Shown here piece after piece: positions 23,079 through 31,378 of a stretch of DNA of 64,000 nucleotides; position 1 is the stretch's first letter; every line of letters begins with the position of its first letter. The position numbers and the translations under genes were made by a program. The notes beneath the pieces were generated by a model. That model was not told the origin of the DNA. It did not search any database and saw only the letters and a program-made list of their open reading frames with translations. The stretch covers positions 186,001-250,000 of the forward strand of contig JANQSC010000008.1 in assembly GCA_028284235.1 (NCBI GenBank). The letters are read 5' to 3'. The stretch is from Opitutaceae bacterium (GTDB lineage Bacteria > Verrucomicrobiota > Verrucomicrobiia > Opitutales > Opitutaceae).

Positions 23079-24302
23079 ATGAGCGTTAAGAAAGTTGGAA
23101 TCCTCACGGCGGGAGGCTTGGCCCCTTGCCTGTCCTCCGCCATTGGCGGACTCATCCAGCGATACACCGAGATCGCCCCGGATGTGGAAATCATTTGCTA
23201 CAAGAATGGCTATTGGGGGCTGTTGAAAGGCCTCAGCTACACGGTTACTCCCGAGATTCGGGAAAACGCCGGCGTGCTCCACCTGTACGGAGGAAGCCCC
23301 ATCGGCAACTCGAGAGTCAAGCTAACCAATGTCGCGGACTGCGTGAAGCGCGGCCTCGTGAAGGAGGGACAGGACCCACAACAGGTCGCCGCGGACCAGC
23401 TGGTCGCCGACGGTGTCGACGTACTTCACACCATTGGCGGCGACGACACCAACACCGCCGCCGCGGACCTGGCGGCGTACCTCGCCAAGAACGACTACGA
23501 ACTGCGCGTGATTGGTATGCCAAAAACGATCGACAACGACGTGTATCCAATCCGCCAGACGCTCGGCGCCTGGACTGCGGCCGAACATGCGGCCAACCAC
23601 TTCTCGAACGTCGTCGCGGAACACAACTCCAATTCCCGCATGCTGATGATCCACGAGATCATGGGTCGCCACTGCGGCTGGCTCGCGGCCGCCACGGCGA
23701 AAGAGTACCACGACCGCTTGAAGCACAAAACCTGGGTGCCCGAGATCGGGCTGAGCCGTGAGCGTCACGACGTGCACGCCGTCTACCTCCCCGAGCTGGA
23801 AATAGACCTGGACGAGGAAGCCGCCCGACTGACTCGGATCATGGACGAGCACGACAACGTGAATATCTTTTTGAGCGAAGGCGCGGGCGTTGACGCGATA
23901 GTCGCCGCGAAAGAAGCCGCGGGCGAAGAGATCGTGCGAGACGCGTTTGGACACGTGCAGCTCGACTTCATCAACCCCGGGCAGTACTTCGCCAAGCAGT
24001 TCGCTGAAAAGATCAACGCCGACAAGGTGCTTGTACAGAAAAGTGGATACTACTCGCGCGCCGCAGCCGCCAATGCCAAGGATCTCAATTTGATCAAAAG
24101 CTGCGTGGATACTGCGGTCGAATCCGCCTTAGCGGGACTGAGCGGCGTGGTAGGCCACGACGAGGACAACCAGGGGATCATGCGGGCCTGCGAATTCGAA
24201 CGCATCAAAGGCGGCAAGCCGTTCAACACCGAACAGGATTGGTTCGACGAATTGCTAAGCGAAATCGGACAGCCTAAGGGGGTCCCCGCGGCGGCGCACT
24301 AG
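23079..24302 (+). CDS. pfp: Diphosphate--fructose-6-phosphate 1-phosphotransferase (PPi-type phosphofructokinase)
   Basis: A 407-residue member of the phosphofructokinase family, cytoplasmic, in glycolysis/gluconeogenesis. ILTAGGLAPCLSS at the N-terminus corresponds to the phosphoryl-donor loop. TIGGDDTNTAA near residue 113 has Asp where ATP enzymes carry Gly, and MPKTIDND near 142-149 carries Lys in the second donor-selecting position; both point to PPi as phosphoryl donor. IMGRHCGWLAAATA near 196 binds fructose 6-phosphate. No Shine-Dalgarno is evident at the ATG, which is common in this window. Downstream a REP-like repeat separates it from the convergent ATPase gene. Confidence 0.92.
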   Translation: MSVKKVGILTAGGLAPCLSSAIGGLIQRYTEIAPDVEIICYKNGYWGLLKGLSYTVTPEIRENAGVLHLYGGSPIGNSRVKLTNVADCVKRGLVKEGQDPQQVAADQLVADGVDVLHTIGGDDTNTAAADLAAYLAKNDYELRVIGMPKTIDNDVYPIRQTLGAWTAAEHAANHFSNVVAEHNSNSRMLMIHEIMGRHCGWLAAATAKEYHDRLKHKTWVPEIGLSRERHDVHAVYLPELEIDLDEEAARLTRIMDEHDNVNIFLSEGAGVDAIVAAKEAAGEEIVRDAFGHVQLDFINPGQYFAKQFAEKINADKVLVQKSGYYSRAAAANAKDLNLIKSCVDTAVESALAGLSGVVGHDEDNQGIMRACEFERIKGGKPFNTEQDWFDELLSEIGQPKGVPAAAH

Positions 24303-24311
24303 TATCTAAAT

Positions 24312-24390
24312 GTAGGGCCTTCGCTTGCGAAGCGCCGCGTAGGTTTGATTTGGAGCTTCATTCGCGGCGTGGCGCAAGCGCCAACCCTAC
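24312..24390 (+). repeat. REP-like palindromic repeat, family A copy 3
   Basis: A 79-base copy with the same limits (GTAGGGCCTTCGCTTGCGAA and GCGCAAGCGCCAACCCTAC). It lies between the convergent ends of the phosphofructokinase and the GspE-like gene, nine bases after the former stop. It may act as a two-way transcription barrier. Confidence 0.85.
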
Positions 24391-24405
24391 GGTTCGCCAA
24401 CCTCG

Positions 24406-26115
24406 CTAGATATTGTACTCCGGCACTGTTGCTCGCTCGACTTCCTCGATGGTCGTCAATCCGAGCAGCGCTTTTTTGAGGGCGTCTTGGCGTAGCGACA
24501 TACAGCCGATCTCGTTTGCGGCTTGCTGCAGTTTGTGCAGCGGTTCGCAGTTGGAAATCATGCTCCGCATCTCTTCCGAGATTTCGACAACTTCGTGGAT
24601 GGCCACTCGGCCGGAGTAACCTGTCATGCGACAGGAACTACAGCCGCGGCCGCGGAAAAAGGTCGCTTCCCTGTAGGTTCCAGGAAGGAAGTACTTGTTG
24701 AGCACTTCCTCGTTGGGAATGTAAGCCTCTTTGCAGCTTTCGCAAATCCGCCCAACCAGTCGTTGCGACATCACTCCATTGATCGAAGGAGCGACCATGA
24801 AGGGGTCCACGCCGATTTCAGTCAGTCGCAGGATCGCTTGCACCGCGTTGTTAGTGTGAAGCGTTGATAGCACCAAGTGACCGGTAAGGGCGGCCTCTGT
24901 GGCGATTTTAGCAGTTTCGACGTCACGAATTTCCCCAACAAGAATGATATCCGGGTCCTGGCGAAGGGCGGAGCGTAGGATGGCTTTGAAGTCGAGACCC
25001 GCTTGATGGTTGACTTCGAAGTGGTTGATGCCCGGAAGCTGGTACTCGACCGGGTCCTCGATCGTCATGATGTTGCGATCGCGGTCGTTCAAGTAGTCGA
25101 GCGCTGAATACAGCGTAGTCGTCTTTCCGGAGCCGGTTGGACCCGTGACGATGTAGATGCCGTTTGGCTTGGAGACCGCGTTGCGGAATCGCTTCAAGTT
25201 GCTCTTGGCGAGGAAGAGCTGATCGAAGCCGGGCACGCCTTTTTGTCCGGCTTGCCCCAAGAGTCGGATAACGACTTTCTCGCCGTGGAGCCCGGGACAG
25301 GTGGATATGCGGAAGTTCTGCTCGAAGGCGGCCAGCTCCATGGTGAAGCGTCCGTCCTGCGGAGTGAGGGAGTTGGCGATATCCATTTCCGCCAGAAACT
25401 TGATGCGGACGATCATCGCGTTGGTCACCTTTTCGGGAAGGTGGACGATGTCGCGCAGGTGGCCGTTTACGCGGAACCGAAGCAGGCCGCTGCCTTTGTG
25501 GGACTCGAGGTGGATGTCGCTGGCGTCCTGCTTGAAGGCGGTGATGAACATTCGGTTGGTGATTTCGACCAACTCGCTGGACTCCACCATCTTGACGAGC
25601 TGCTCGCCGTCCATCTCCGCGAGGTCGCCGCCTTTGCTGAGATTCTCCAGCTCTTCCAGAGCGCTGTCGAACGACAGGTCCGTATTGTAGTGGAGCCCGA
25701 TCGCCTGCTCAATGTCGTCGGGCAGAGCGAAAACCGGACTCACTCGGTATTGAAGGTAGCGCTCGAGCGATTCGACGACCTGCCGGTTCATCGGATCTTC
25801 CATCGCGAGCGTTATGTATCCATTGAATTCGTACAGGGCGATCGCTTTGACGCGTTTGGCCATGTCCAGCGGAAGCGTACGTTCGCCTTCGCAGGCGATG
25901 TTGATCGACATGGGATCCACGAAAGTCGAGCCGATGGCCCGAGCCCAGAGCTCGCCGGCGACGTCGCTGCGCAGGTAGCCTTTATCGACGATTTCGAGAA
26001 GCAAGGCGCTGTGGTTGTCCTTGTACTTGTTGGCCATGGCGCTCAGCGCCTCGGCCTCGATCTTGCCGGTTTCCTCGACGAGATCGATGAACTTTTCCGC
26101 CTTAATTTCTCTCAT
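24406..26115 (-). CDS. GspE/PilB-type secretion ATPase
   Basis: A 569-residue cytoplasmic ATPase of the type II secretion/type IV pilus assembly family. The N-terminal GspE-N domain covers about 1-145. The core has SDIHLESHKGSGLLRFRVNG near 199, Walker A GPTGSGKTTT at 325-334, the Asp box TIEDPVEYQLPGIN near 350, Walker B LRQDPDIILVGEIRDVETA near 384, and the His box TGHLVLSTLHTNNA near 409. A C-terminal zinc site has CESC and CSSC near 455 and 485. No pilQ, pilC or other machine gene is next to it. It is coupled to a 64-residue ORF and two signalling genes upstream, so pilus or secretion activity is probably under their control. Confidence 0.92.
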   Translation of the reverse strand: MREIKAEKFIDLVEETGKIEAEALSAMANKYKDNHSALLLEIVDKGYLRSDVAGELWARAIGSTFVDPMSINIACEGERTLPLDMAKRVKAIALYEFNGYITLAMEDPMNRQVVESLERYLQYRVSPVFALPDDIEQAIGLHYNTDLSFDSALEELENLSKGGDLAEMDGEQLVKMVESSELVEITNRMFITAFKQDASDIHLESHKGSGLLRFRVNGHLRDIVHLPEKVTNAMIVRIKFLAEMDIANSLTPQDGRFTMELAAFEQNFRISTCPGLHGEKVVIRLLGQAGQKGVPGFDQLFLAKSNLKRFRNAVSKPNGIYIVTGPTGSGKTTTLYSALDYLNDRDRNIMTIEDPVEYQLPGINHFEVNHQAGLDFKAILRSALRQDPDIILVGEIRDVETAKIATEAALTGHLVLSTLHTNNAVQAILRLTEIGVDPFMVAPSINGVMSQRLVGRICESCKEAYIPNEEVLNKYFLPGTYREATFFRGRGCSSCRMTGYSGRVAIHEVVEISEEMRSMISNCEPLHKLQQAANEIGCMSLRQDALKKALLGLTTIEEVERATVPEYNI

Positions 26116-26296
26116 CGTCTTTATCCAGCTTGAAAATTTTGGCGATCGAATCCTGGTCGATTAGCTCGCGCGACGAGAGAGACGCGTCGAACTCCGACTC
26201 GGCTTGCGATCGCATTTCGGAGTAGTCGTACTTGAGGATGTGATCGTCCAGACTGAGAGTCTTTGGCTGCGACGAGGGTGTTCCGGGCGTGTCCAT
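26102..26296 (-). CDS. Small hypothetical protein coupled to the GspE-like ATPase
   Basis: A 64-residue acidic protein, rich in Ser/Asp/Glu, with no signal peptide or membrane helix. It starts 12 bases after the response regulator stop and its last codons overlap the ATPase start by 14 bases (GATGAGAGAAATTAA). That conserved-looking spacing is the best sign it is real, as no Shine-Dalgarno was seen. SLDDHILKYDYSEMRSQAES and LIDQDSIAKIFKLDKDD look like short amphipathic segments, so it could be an adaptor binding the N-terminal domain of the ATPase. I recognise no family. Confidence 0.55.
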   Translation of the reverse strand: MDTPGTPSSQPKTLSLDDHILKYDYSEMRSQAESEFDASLSSRELIDQDSIAKIFKLDKDDERN

Positions 26297-26308
26297 AGTG
26301 GGAGGGCG

Positions 26309-26695
26309 TTAGGCGAGGAGACCGATGGAATCGATGGCGTGCTTGAGTCGTTCGCGAATCTCGTCGGGAGTCTGCGTTTTGAGGATGTAGAAAGAGGCGC
26401 CCGTACGGCTGCACTGCTCGACGGAATCGCGAGTGGACACCGCGGTCATCATCACGACCTTGGTGTCAGGGTTGATCTCTTTGATCTGCTTGAGCGCGTC
26501 GAGGCCGTTCATTACGTTCATGTTGATGTCGAGAAGGACGAGGTCGGGTGTGTACTCGCGGTAGGCGTCTACAGCGTCCATCCCGTTCTGCATCAGGTAC
26601 ACTTTCTTCACTCCCAGATCCATCAGGAGGAGCTTCATGAAGGTGCGCATGTGCGCTTCGTCGTCGGCGATTAGTGCGGTGATTTCTCTACTCAT
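26309..26695 (-). CDS. Single-domain response regulator (CheY-like)
   Basis: A 128-residue receiver domain only. DDEAH near residues 10-14 supplies the acidic pocket, LVLLDINMN near 52-60 holds the phosphorylated Asp, MMTAVSTRD near 81-89 carries the switch Thr/Ser, and YILKTQTPDEIRERL near 102-116 has the conserved Lys. There is no output domain, so it acts by binding a partner, most likely within the neighbouring secretion ATPase system. It overlaps the end of the receiver-histidine kinase gene by eight bases, making that kinase its likely phosphodonor. Confidence 0.9.
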   Translation of the reverse strand: MSREITALIADDEAHMRTFMKLLLMDLGVKKVYLMQNGMDAVDAYREYTPDLVLLDINMNVMNGLDALKQIKEINPDTKVVMMTAVSTRDSVEQCSRTGASFYILKTQTPDEIRERLKHAIDSIGLLA

Positions 26696-27857
26696 TGATA
26701 AGTGCTCGGTTGAATGTAACAGTGAATCGGGCTCCGCCTTTAGAGCGGTTTTCTACGGAAATTTTCCCTCCGTGCCGAAGGACGATGCGTTGACAGACGA
26801 ACAAGCCGATGCCGCTCGAGGATTCTCCGGCAGTGGGCAGATTTGACGTACGGCCGAATTCCTTGAAGAGCGCGTCGAACTCGTCTTCGGGAATCCCGGG
26901 ACCTTGGTCCTCGACGCTCAGGGAGACAGACTCGGAATCGCTCGCTAGCTTCAAGCGGATCTCCGTTTCCTGCGGCGAGAACTTAATCGCGTTGGAAACC
27001 AGGTTGTCGATGACGCGGGAAACGAGTCTGCGGTCGACCTCGGCGTCCGTGTCGCTGGCGCTAGCAGCTTTGACAAGCCGTATCTGTTTTTTGGATGCGC
27101 TTGGGGAGTGAAGCGTGATGGCGTGGTCGACGAGTGATTCCAATGGCTGTATGTCTGGCTCGATACGCATTTGGCCAGACTCGAACATAGAGACGTCGAG
27201 GAGGTCTTCGACCAGGGTCAGCATGCTTTCAGAAGCTTGTACAATGGTGGCCACGAGCTCGTGCTGCCCTTCGTTCAGCGGGCCGAACTTCTCGCTCTCC
27301 AGATATTGGGAAATTCCTCGTATCGACACGAGCGGGTTGCGGAGGTCGTGGGAGGCGACTCCCAGAAACTTGGTCTTGGACTCGTTTTGCGTGTTCAAGC
27401 GCTGAATGCGTTTCTTCGCCTCCTGGCGCTGGCGGTACTCGTCGATGTGGCGCTCGACCCGGCTGAGCAGCTCTACCTCGCGGAGCGGCTTCATAATGTA
27501 GTCGTCGGCGCCGGCTTCGTACGCCCGCGAAAGCGAGTCCATGGTGGACAGGCCGGTGAACATGATCAGAGGGATTTCCTCGAGACGGGGCTTGAGGCGG
27601 ATGAGCGAGCAAAACTCGATGCCGTCCATTTCCGGCATTTGAATATCGCAAAGGATGAGGTCGGGCTGGCGGTCCTCGATGAGTTCCAGCGCCGCTTCGC
27701 CGGATTCGGCCCCTTCGCACTCGATATTCGCTCGCTCCAGAATCTTCTGGACCAGCTTCTGCGTGACCGCGTCGTCGTCTACGACGAGAACGCGGGACCG
27801 AAGGGTCTCGCTGGGCGCGGGCGTGTCGGGAATCGGCTGTGAGTGCGTGTGCGGCAT
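26688..27857 (-). CDS. Receiver-histidine kinase hybrid (REC-HisKA-HATPase)
   Basis: I start at the ATG at 27857 (MPHTHSQPIPDTP), behind an AAGG, rather than 17 codons upstream. The 389-residue protein has an N-terminal receiver (RVLVVDDDAVTQKLVQKILE, DLILCDIQMPEMDG, MFTGLSTMDS, KPLREVEL) followed by a coiled linker. The dimerisation/phosphoacceptor helix has FLGVASHDLRNPLVSIRGIS with His, and the ATPase domain has the N box LVSNAIKFS, G1 VEDQGPGIP and G2 SGIGLFVCQRIV. It has no membrane segment, so it senses a cytoplasmic signal through REC or partners. It overlaps the CheY-like gene and probably phosphorylates its product. Confidence 0.9.
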   Translation of the reverse strand: MPHTHSQPIPDTPAPSETLRSRVLVVDDDAVTQKLVQKILERANIECEGAESGEAALELIEDRQPDLILCDIQMPEMDGIEFCSLIRLKPRLEEIPLIMFTGLSTMDSLSRAYEAGADDYIMKPLREVELLSRVERHIDEYRQRQEAKKRIQRLNTQNESKTKFLGVASHDLRNPLVSIRGISQYLESEKFGPLNEGQHELVATIVQASESMLTLVEDLLDVSMFESGQMRIEPDIQPLESLVDHAITLHSPSASKKQIRLVKAASASDTDAEVDRRLVSRVIDNLVSNAIKFSPQETEIRLKLASDSESVSLSVEDQGPGIPEDEFDALFKEFGRTSNLPTAGESSSGIGLFVCQRIVLRHGGKISVENRSKGGARFTVTFNRALINE

Positions 27858-28098
27858 GCGAATGAACCTTAGAGAGTTCAATTTTCTAGGGTAAGTAGAT
27901 CGGCGCATCTATACACCGGTTTAGGACGCGCCAGTGAATGGGCCTCAGGGTAATCGCCGATTGATCCTTCGATTTTCGATCCCTGCCAACCGGATCCCCT
28001 CGCGCAGTCGGAGAAGCGCTCTGGGAAAGGAAAGCCGCTCCCGAGCGTATTTACACTAAATTGACCTGCCTCAGGGGCTTAGAGGGCCGGTTCGTGGG

Positions 28099-28800
28099 CT
28101 ATCGACGCTGATTCCATTCGTCCGACTCGAACTGGGAGACAAGTTGCTCGAGGTCGTTTTCGGGCCATTCCGGCCGGGGAACGAACTCGATGGGCACGTC
28201 GGCGAGCTGAGCGATCGCGTGCGTGAAATCGTTGTAGAAGCGCGTCCAGTCGAGGTCTGGGAGGATGGGTTTCCATATCGAGCCTTGTAGCAGGTAGCCG
28301 GCTTTAGTCCGCTTTTGGGCGGCTCCCGCGACTTTCGAAGGCAAATTGCGCAGCACGACATCATGCACTTCCGATTTTTCGAAGCACACGCTGGGCGCGG
28401 AAATGTCGGGGGCGTCGGTGTTGAGGACTGCGTTGGCCCCTTGCGCGGCGAGGGCGTCGACAATCTGCTGGTGAACGGCCCGGTAGGTTTCGGCCGGCTC
28501 GGCTCGAGCGAGCCCATGCTCGAACGGAATGACGAGGGAGTAGGTCCAGTCTTCCAAGTGGCTGACGACACCCCCGCCTGTAGGTCGTCGGCAGATGTCC
28601 GCCTTCTTGTCGGGGATCTCCGAAAGGGCGTAGCTGTAGGCCTGGCTGAGTCCGAAGGTGTACGCCGGCCGCGCCCACTCGTAGTGGCGAAAACGCAGGG
28701 CGTCGGGTGTCGAGTAGTTGTTCAGCAGCAGAAAATCGATGGCCATATTCTCGGCGGCGGTGCCGGTCGAGTCGGGCAGGAGTTGCAGGGAGTGCGGCAT
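28099..28800 (-). CDS. Lipoate/octanoate transferase-like protein (biotin/lipoate A/B ligase family)
   Basis: A 233-residue cytoplasmic protein of the LplA/LipM fold. ENMAIDFLLLNNY near 17 and RHYEWARPAYTFGLSQAY near 38-55 are the N-terminal family pattern. CRRPTGGGVVSH near 70 is the lipoyl-AMP/acyl-binding loop, and KVAGAAQKRTKAGYLLQGSI near 150-170 holds the conserved Lys. It probably attaches lipoate or octanoate to the E2/GcvH proteins. It is shorter than E. coli LplA and lacks its C-terminal adenylation domain, so an octanoyltransferase role is equally possible. It is the last gene of a leftward group with an RmlD-like reductase, SixA and OleD. Confidence 0.75.
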   Translation of the reverse strand: MPHSLQLLPDSTGTAAENMAIDFLLLNNYSTPDALRFRHYEWARPAYTFGLSQAYSYALSEIPDKKADICRRPTGGGVVSHLEDWTYSLVIPFEHGLARAEPAETYRAVHQQIVDALAAQGANAVLNTDAPDISAPSVCFEKSEVHDVVLRNLPSKVAGAAQKRTKAGYLLQGSIWKPILPDLDWTRFYNDFTHAIAQLADVPIEFVPRPEWPENDLEQLVSQFESDEWNQRR

Positions 28801-28831
28801 TGTCGGTTCGCGATTGGCTGCGCGGAGGAGA

Positions 28832-29749
28832 CTAGAGCGCGTTGTACCAATCCCGGCAGGGCGGGGGCACGTTGAGCGCGTCGAGCTGGTCCTGAAAGGC
28901 TTGGGGGCGGGTTTTCAGTTTCCCTTCCATCGGCTGCAGATCGAGGGAAAGGTCCGCTTGCCGATGAGCGAATCGAGGGTCGGAATCGCGTGTGGTTCGT
29001 TTAACTAGGTCGTGAGGGAGTTTAAAGTGATCCAGAATTTGAATACCCATTTCGTAGCGGGAAAGTCGGGTTTCGCCTGCCCAGTGAAGAAGCCCCTGGA
29101 GGTCGTTTCGCTCGCAAAGCTCGACAAGAGCGTCCGCTAAGTTGCCCGTAAGGCAAGGCTGGCGGATCTCGTCTTCGAAGAGAGGTGTAGCGAGCCCTTG
29201 GCTCCAAGACCGAAACAGCTGTTCGTGCAGGCTCCGTTTCCCGGAAAGACTGTTTCCATTGAGGAGCGGTATCCGAACAATGGATGCGAATTCCGGATTG
29301 ATCGCGGCGACTTTCTTTTCGGATTCGAGCTTCTGGACAGCGTATTGGCTGTTCGGATTCGGGGCGTCCCCGATCCCGTAGGGAGCGCCTTTCCCGTCGA
29401 AAACTTGGTCAGAAGAAATATGCACAAACCGGGCGAACAAGTGGCGGGAAAGCAAGGCGAGTTTCTCGGGAAGGGCGACGTTGATTCGTTCGCTCGCCTC
29501 CGGTTGCGATTCGCATTCTGCGGCGATCGAGAATGCGGCGCAATTGACAATCGCGTCGGGGAAGAGCTCCAACACGAACTGCTCGAGGCGCGGCAGGTCG
29601 GAGAGGTCCAGGGACTCTTGGCGGGCGAGCCCGTCAACGTTGCCAGCGTAGTTTCCCACCAGGCCGATTACCTCGTGTTGGCGACGGCTCGCCGCTTTAG
29701 CGAACGCGCTGCCGAGCAAGCCAGACGCTCCTGTGAGTAGAATCTTCAT
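28832..29749 (-). CDS. RmlD-like NAD(P)-dependent sugar-nucleotide reductase
   Basis: The start at 29749 (MKILLTGASGLLGSAFAKAA) gives the family N-terminus; an upstream in-frame opening would add 18 unlikely residues. The 305-residue extended SDR resembles dTDP-4-dehydrorhamnose reductase, with the GASGLLG coenzyme loop, VNCAAFSIAAECE near 76, HISSDQVFDGKGAPY near 115 and PNSQYAVQKLESEKK near 137 (Tyr-x3-Lys). It may make a deoxysugar, but no other rhamnose-pathway gene is next to it, so the substrate is open. It lies 19 bases after SixA and 31 bases before the lipoate ligase-like gene. Confidence 0.78.
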   Translation of the reverse strand: MKILLTGASGLLGSAFAKAASRRQHEVIGLVGNYAGNVDGLARQESLDLSDLPRLEQFVLELFPDAIVNCAAFSIAAECESQPEASERINVALPEKLALLSRHLFARFVHISSDQVFDGKGAPYGIGDAPNPNSQYAVQKLESEKKVAAINPEFASIVRIPLLNGNSLSGKRSLHEQLFRSWSQGLATPLFEDEIRQPCLTGNLADALVELCERNDLQGLLHWAGETRLSRYEMGIQILDHFKLPHDLVKRTTRDSDPRFAHRQADLSLDLQPMEGKLKTRPQAFQDQLDALNVPPPCRDWYNAL

Positions 29750-29768
29750 TGTCGGTCCATCGTATCCG

Positions 29769-30254
29769 CTATTTGAATAAGCGGTGGCTGATGTGCCATT
29801 CAATTTGCCAAGGAGTCGCTTGCGCTCCGACGTTAAGCCGGCTCAGGCAAAGAACGGACGCTTTGGGGAAAACGACGCATTGCAGTGTTTGAGTCCCGGA
29901 TAAGAGGTAGGCGGAAAGGCTGGAGAGGTTGGGCTCGTGACCAACAACCATGAGATTCTCGTTGGACGCGTCGATCTGTTCCGCGGTCCCAATAGGATCG
30001 TCGAAAGGCGCGAGCCCGTCAACGCGCTGGAGTGGTGCATCTAGTGCAAGCCCGTCTTTGATCCGCTCCGCGGTCTCGATCGCCCGGACGAGGGAACTGT
30101 GCCAAATCACGTCGGGGGAGACGAGTCCTTTGCCGCGGAAGGCGTCGCAGATACGCTTCATCTGCCGCTCGCCTTTCGAGCTGAGTGTTCGCTCCTCGTC
30201 CACGTCGTTGTTCTCGGCGTGGGCGTGTCTTACCAAATAGAGTGATTGCTGCAC
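29769..30254 (-). CDS. sixA: SixA-like histidine phosphatase
   Basis: A 161-residue member of the histidine phosphatase superfamily. LYLVRHAHAENND near residues 5-17 is the RHG-type motif with the phosphorylated His, LSSKGERQMKRI follows near 25, SSLVRAIETAERI near 54, and MVVGHEPNLSSL near 107 provides the second catalytic His. SixA enzymes remove phosphate from histidine-phosphotransfer domains or small substrates. It begins three bases after the OleD-like gene, so the two are probably co-transcribed, but no link in function is evident. Confidence 0.85.
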   Translation of the reverse strand: MQQSLYLVRHAHAENNDVDEERTLSSKGERQMKRICDAFRGKGLVSPDVIWHSSLVRAIETAERIKDGLALDAPLQRVDGLAPFDDPIGTAEQIDASNENLMVVGHEPNLSSLSAYLLSGTQTLQCVVFPKASVLCLSRLNVGAQATPWQIEWHISHRLFK

Positions 30255-30257
30255 GGG

Positions 30258-31331
30258 TTATTGCGGGTTCGCGTGAGAGGCGGCCCCGAGTAGGCGGGCC
30301 ATGCCTTCTTCCATGGATACTCGCGGGCGATAGTTCAAGTCGCGTTTCGCCGCGGTTTGATCGAACCAGTGGTCCTTGGCGAGCTCGGACGCCACGAATC
30401 GCGTCATGGGCGGTTCCCCCCGGAGCTGAAACAGTTGCCAGACCGTTTCCATCACGGCGCCCGCAGCGCGGGCTTTCGAAAGGCTCACGCGTTTTTCGAC
30501 GGGGTCGACGCCGTGGGCGCGGAGCAGGTTGTTTATCCAAGGCCACAGCTCGACGGGCTCGTCATTGGAAATGAAATACGCGTTCCCCCCGGGGTTGTTG
30601 GATTCGTTGTCGAGCGCCGCTTCCGCCAATAGATGGGCGTCCACGACGTTGTCGATGTAGGTGAGGTCGACGCGGTTGGCGCCTTCCCCGACGATTCGCA
30701 GCTTGCCGCGCCGGCCGCGATCGAGAACGCGCGGGACGAGGTTGGGGTCGCCCGGCCCCCAGATGAGATGCGGGCGCAAGGCAACCGTCTTGAGGTTTCC
30801 GGGAGGCTGGCCATTGGCGGCGAGGACTGCCTGTTCGGCGATCGCCTTAGTTGCTGGGTAGGGGCAGGGAATGTCGGTTCCGTAGGGGAGCGACTCGTCG
30901 GCTCCAGAGAGATCCGCGTCGTTGAAGACCACGCTCGGGGTGCTGGTGTAGACGAGTTTCGACACTTCGAAATCCCGGCATCCGTTGATGATCGACTGCG
31001 TTCCCACGACGTTCGCGTCGTGAAATTCCGGGTACTTGCCCCATATGCCGACTTTGGCCGCGGTGTGAAACACGGTGTCCATGCCGGCGCAGGCGCTCCG
31101 TGCCGCGCTGGCGTCCGCCAAGTCGACCGAGAGCATTTTCACGCCGCGCTTTTCGAGCTCGGGCTGGGGGCTGCGACAGAGCCCCGTCACGGAGCAGCCG
31201 AGTTCGAGGAGTCGTTCCACGAGACGTCGCCCGAGAAAGCCGCTGGCGCCGGTCACCAGTACCTTGCGCGGGACTCGCAGGCCGGGAAGCGTGGCTGACT
31301 CGTTTTGGACCATGGGAAGAGAGGCTTGCAT
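30258..31331 (-). CDS. oleD: OleD-like 2-alkyl-3-oxoalkanoate reductase (3-beta-HSD/SDR family)
   Basis: From the ATG at 31331 the product has 357 residues (a TTG six codons earlier is also possible). It shows VLVTGASGFLGRRLVERLLE near residue 24, VFHTAAKVGIWGKYPEFHDA near 86, VYTSTPSVVFNDADLSGADE near 125, YPATKAIAEQAVLAANG near 155 (Tyr-x3-Lys), RPHLIWGPGDPNLVPRVLDR near 180 and RVDLTYIDNVVDAHLLAEA near 213. These blocks agree closely with OleD, which reduces the beta-keto acid made by OleA in long-chain olefin synthesis. The OleC-like gene is about 15 kb away; no OleA or OleB is seen here. A general 3-beta-hydroxysteroid dehydrogenase-like epimerase is the alternative. Confidence 0.78.
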   Translation of the reverse strand: MQASLPMVQNESATLPGLRVPRKVLVTGASGFLGRRLVERLLELGCSVTGLCRSPQPELEKRGVKMLSVDLADASAARSACAGMDTVFHTAAKVGIWGKYPEFHDANVVGTQSIINGCRDFEVSKLVYTSTPSVVFNDADLSGADESLPYGTDIPCPYPATKAIAEQAVLAANGQPPGNLKTVALRPHLIWGPGDPNLVPRVLDRGRRGKLRIVGEGANRVDLTYIDNVVDAHLLAEAALDNESNNPGGNAYFISNDEPVELWPWINNLLRAHGVDPVEKRVSLSKARAAGAVMETVWQLFQLRGEPPMTRFVASELAKDHWFDQTAAKRDLNYRPRVSMEEGMARLLGAASHANPQ

Positions 31332-31378
31332 GCCGGAGTGCCGTGTCAAGTATCGGAGTCGATCATGAAGGAAACTCT

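Noticed and set aside
31100..31378. Upstream extension of the hypothetical gene at 31379
   Set aside because: It is antisense to the OleD N-terminus and very Arg-rich. The ATG at 31379 has a ribosome site.
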